Assembly: GCA_023548195.1 (NCBI GenBank)
Contig: JAJHZJ010000312.1
Coordinates: 124,001 to 188,000, forward strand
From: Bettongia penicillata ogilbyi
Taxonomy: Eukaryota; Chordata; Mammalia; Diprotodontia; Potoroidae
Length of the DNA stretch: 64,000 nt
Direction of reading: 5' to 3'
Part shown: in pieces, positions 61,951-64,000 of the stretch
Layout: each line of letters starts with the position of its first letter
Numbering within the stretch: the first letter of the stretch is position 1
Made by a program: the position numbers and the translations under genes
Notes under the pieces: model-generated
Database searches by the model: none
What the model was told of the DNA's origin: nothing
The model's input: only the letters and a program-made list of their open reading frames with translations

Positions 61951-62239
61951 AATCAAAGGTACTTGTAGAAGGACTTGCCTTGGGAAGAGGAGACTCTCAG
62001 AGACTGAGGAAAAGGAGAGAGTGGGAACGATACTGAGAGATCTTGAGATGAAGAAATTGGAAGAACATGTTAAATGGCTACAATTTTTTCAATAAAGAAG
62101 CAATATGTCTGAGCTGAAAGAAGGGAGAGAAGAAAGTGAGCAGGAGCTCTGAAGGAAGAGAGGATTTATACTAACTTTTGTAGGGAATGAGACAAGGAAT
62201 CAATTAAAGAGAGGAAAAGAGAATTCCCTTACCTATGTG
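61951..62239. other. Unassigned purine-rich DNA
   Basis: Possibly L2 minus; no diagnostic words. Confidence 0.35.
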
Positions 62240-62375
62240 TACTGTCCCCCAATTAGAAAGTAAGATCCTTGAGAGAAGACATTATCTCAGTCGTTTTCTA
62301 TTCGACTCCCCTGTGCTTAATACAGTTTTTGGAGCATAGTACTTAATGCTTTTTCATTCATTCAATTAAGAATGT
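62240..62375 (+). mobile_element. L2 3' end (plus)
   Basis: 'aattagaaagtaagatcctt', 'gagagaagacattatctcag', 'gtgcttaatacagtttttgg' and 'gtacttaatgctttttcatt'. Confidence 0.65.
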
Positions 62376-62469
62376 GTAGAAAAACTATAAAATAAATAAC
62401 CAACTAGTTTAGGGAGGGAGGATATTAGTAGTTGGGGATGTCCGGAAATGACAGTAATAACTAAGGTCT
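62376..62469. other. Unassigned spacer
   Basis: Nothing recognised. Confidence 0.4.
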
Positions 62470-62728
62470 ATAGGATCAGCAACTTAGTAACATCTTCAAT
62501 ATTTAGCAAAATACTTTACAAATTCGATGCTGCTTGATCCTCACAGCAGCCCTGGGAAGCAAATGCTATTATTATCCCCATTTTACAGATGAGGAACTTG
62601 ATACAAACAAGGTTAAATGACTTGTCCAGGGTCACAAAGTTAATAAGTCCCTGAAGTAGGATTTGAACTGAGGTCTGTCCTTACTCCAGCTCCTTTGCCC
62701 TATACACTATACTACCCAGCTACCTCTA
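62470..62728 (-). mobile_element. MIR SINE (minus), near full length
   Basis: 'agcaaaatactttacaaatt', 'tcctcacagcagccctggga', 'ccccattttacagatgagga', 'gacttgtccagggtcacaaa' and head complement 'tacactatactacccagcta'. Confidence 0.8.
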
Positions 62729-62729
62729 C

Positions 62730-62990
62730 ATAAGGTTTTATCTTGAAGGCAATATTTGAGCTGAGTCTTGAAGGAAGGAAGCAATTCTTTGAGGTAGAAC
62801 CAAGGAAGGAAAGTATTCTAGTCTTCAGGAATGGCAGTGGACAGCATGGAGGCATGAGATAGAGTGTCATATGTGAGGAATAGCAAGGCCAGTCTGACTT
62901 GATGACAGAGTATAAGAGAGAAGGGAAATAATGTATAATGAGTCTGTAAAGGAAAGTTGAGACCAAGTTGTGAAAGGACAGTTATGTTGA
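62730..62990 (-). mobile_element. L2 3' region (minus)
   Basis: 'gagctgagtcttgaaggaag', 'aagtattctagtcttcagga', 'gaggaatagcaaggccagtc' and 'gagtctgtaaaggaaag'. Confidence 0.65.
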
Positions 62991-63065
62991 TGCAATGAAA
63001 AGAGTGCTGGATTTATAATCAGATGACCTCAAAGATCTCTTCCAGCTCTATATCTTTGTTCCTAG
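62991..63065 (+). mobile_element. L3/MIR3 tail trace (plus)
   Basis: 'gatgacctcaaagatctctt' with 'ccagctctatatctttg'. Confidence 0.45.
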
Positions 63066-63544
63066 GATAGAAGGATTGACGGATAGATTTAATCAGTGAA
63101 CATTTTGATAAATAATGAAAAATCTGCAGTGCTGTTTCAACCTACAGATAGGATGCTTTCAGCCCAACTTCTTTCACAATTATCCTAAATAGACATGACC
63201 AAAGGAAGGATTTTTAAATGGAAGATAACTAATCAATTGTTAATGATATTTCTAATTTTTATATTTATATTTCGATCATTCAGTAAACTGATATATCGGA
63301 CATCCCAACAGCATGTCCTTATTAGCATAGAAACAGAAAATCCTAAAGAACAGGGGGATAGTTTGGGAAGTTAATAGCCTAATGGAACATTGTTCAAGTC
63401 TGAAAACTTCCAATAAAAACATGAATTTGAAGTAAGAGTGTGAATGACAGCATAGGCACATCATATTTTCCTATTCAAAAAATTAAAACCTTTCCAAATA
63501 AACCAGCACTACTAATAAAATGATGATCATGGAGAAAGTTGTTG
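63066..63544. other. Unassigned non-coding DNA
   Basis: Nothing recognised. Confidence 0.4.
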
Positions 63545-63900
63545 GTATTCTCATCACATTTGTAATAATTGCAGCTTACATTCATAAAACACTTTCTAGT
63601 TAGTAAACAATGTACATTATCTCATTTGATATCTAAAACAGTGCTCTCAGGTAGGTTATAGAATAACTCCTATTTCAAAAATGCCTGAAGATGTATTCAT
63701 TACAAGAACTAGTATTTATGTATCATTTCATTTGACCCTGACAGGAATTCTGTCAGATAGGTACTATACATGTCAAGCCCCATTTCACTGATGAGGAAAT
63801 TGAGGCTAGGAGAGGTTAAGGGACTTGCCCATAGTCACAGAATTAGAATGTGCTTGAAATAGGATTTGAATCCAGATCTTCTCAACTTCTGGTCTACTTC
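63545..63900 (-). mobile_element. Two overlapping or nested MIR SINEs (minus)
   Basis: First start: 'ataaaacactttctagttag', 'ttatctcatttgatatctaa', 'gtgctctcaggtaggttata'. Second start at about 63705: 'ctagtatttatgtatcattt', 'tgaccctgacaggaattctg', 'cactgatgaggaaattgagg', 'gacttgcccatagtcacaga'. The first lacks its 5' half. Confidence 0.7.
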
Positions 63901-63924
63901 TCTAGCCCCTATGTCACATTTCCT

Positions 63925-64000
63925 CTGCAAAACACTTTCCTCACAACACTCCTGGGAGGTAGATATTATTATTATTATAAGGCAACTGAGACTCATAGAG
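63925..64000 (-). mobile_element. MIR SINE (minus), cut by window end
   Basis: 'caaaacactttcctcacaac', 'actcctgggaggtagatatt' and 'ggcaactgagactcatagag' run to the last base. A third MIR start in this cluster. Confidence 0.65.

Overview
This window looks like non-coding DNA from a marsupial nuclear genome. I found no convincing protein-coding gene, rRNA, functional tRNA, CRISPR array or other prokaryotic feature. The evidence for a marsupial is the repeat content. There are many tRNA-headed SINEs with RTE/BovB-type tails, MAR1-like SINEs, and RTE-type 3' units. L2, L3/CR1 and MIR/MIR3 (Ther-1/Ther-2) relics are very abundant, and the L1 ORF2/3'UTR type is one I associate with marsupials, probably Australian ones. 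Family names come from recognising consensus sequences by memory. No database search was run, element edges are usually good to about 10-20 bp, and the species cannot be fixed.

Layout. 1-8 kb: a hAT element, an RTE 3' unit, nested MIRs, two L2 pieces, a large GATA/GACA array and a CT array. 8-16 kb: SINEs, a GAAA-to-GGAA array, and an old plus-strand L1 ORF2 relic (13.97-15.72 kb) with a MAR1-like SINE upstream. 16-24 kb: L2, an L1 5'UTR start on the minus strand (19.0-19.23 kb), a possible solitary LTR, an L2 split by a SINE, and L3 pieces. 24-33.5 kb: L1 pieces on both strands, a hAT element with a near-perfect 8-bp target duplication, and a three-level nest (L1 > Tigger-type transposon > MAR1-like SINE, 30.1-32.7 kb). 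33.5-42.2 kb: an L3 reverse transcriptase relic split by an L1 and a MIR-type SINE (36.56-39.26 kb), two oppositely oriented RTE units, and a 550-bp GGAA array. 42-48 kb: the least repeat-dense stretch (43.1-46.1 kb) and an L1 with an apparent 5' inversion (47.17-47.90 kb). 48-52 kb: a long minus-strand L2 with a recognisable but decayed reverse transcriptase. 52-64 kb: SINEs (one inverted pair), hAT, L2, L3 and MIR relics.

Nothing here works as a gene system. The layers record successive waves: L2/L3/MIR oldest, then L1 and DNA transposons, then RTE-tailed SINEs, with microsatellites expanding in between. Nearly all longer open frames are simple-repeat artefacts, SINE sequence or decayed retrotransposon ORFs. 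Two weak candidates for non-repeat coding remnants (736-1020 plus, 28953-29162 minus) are flagged with low confidence. I did not find an undescribed biological system. The most informative items are the insertion nests, the L1 5' inversion, a SINE with about 50-bp flanking repeats, and the L1 5' end with a YY1-like site.
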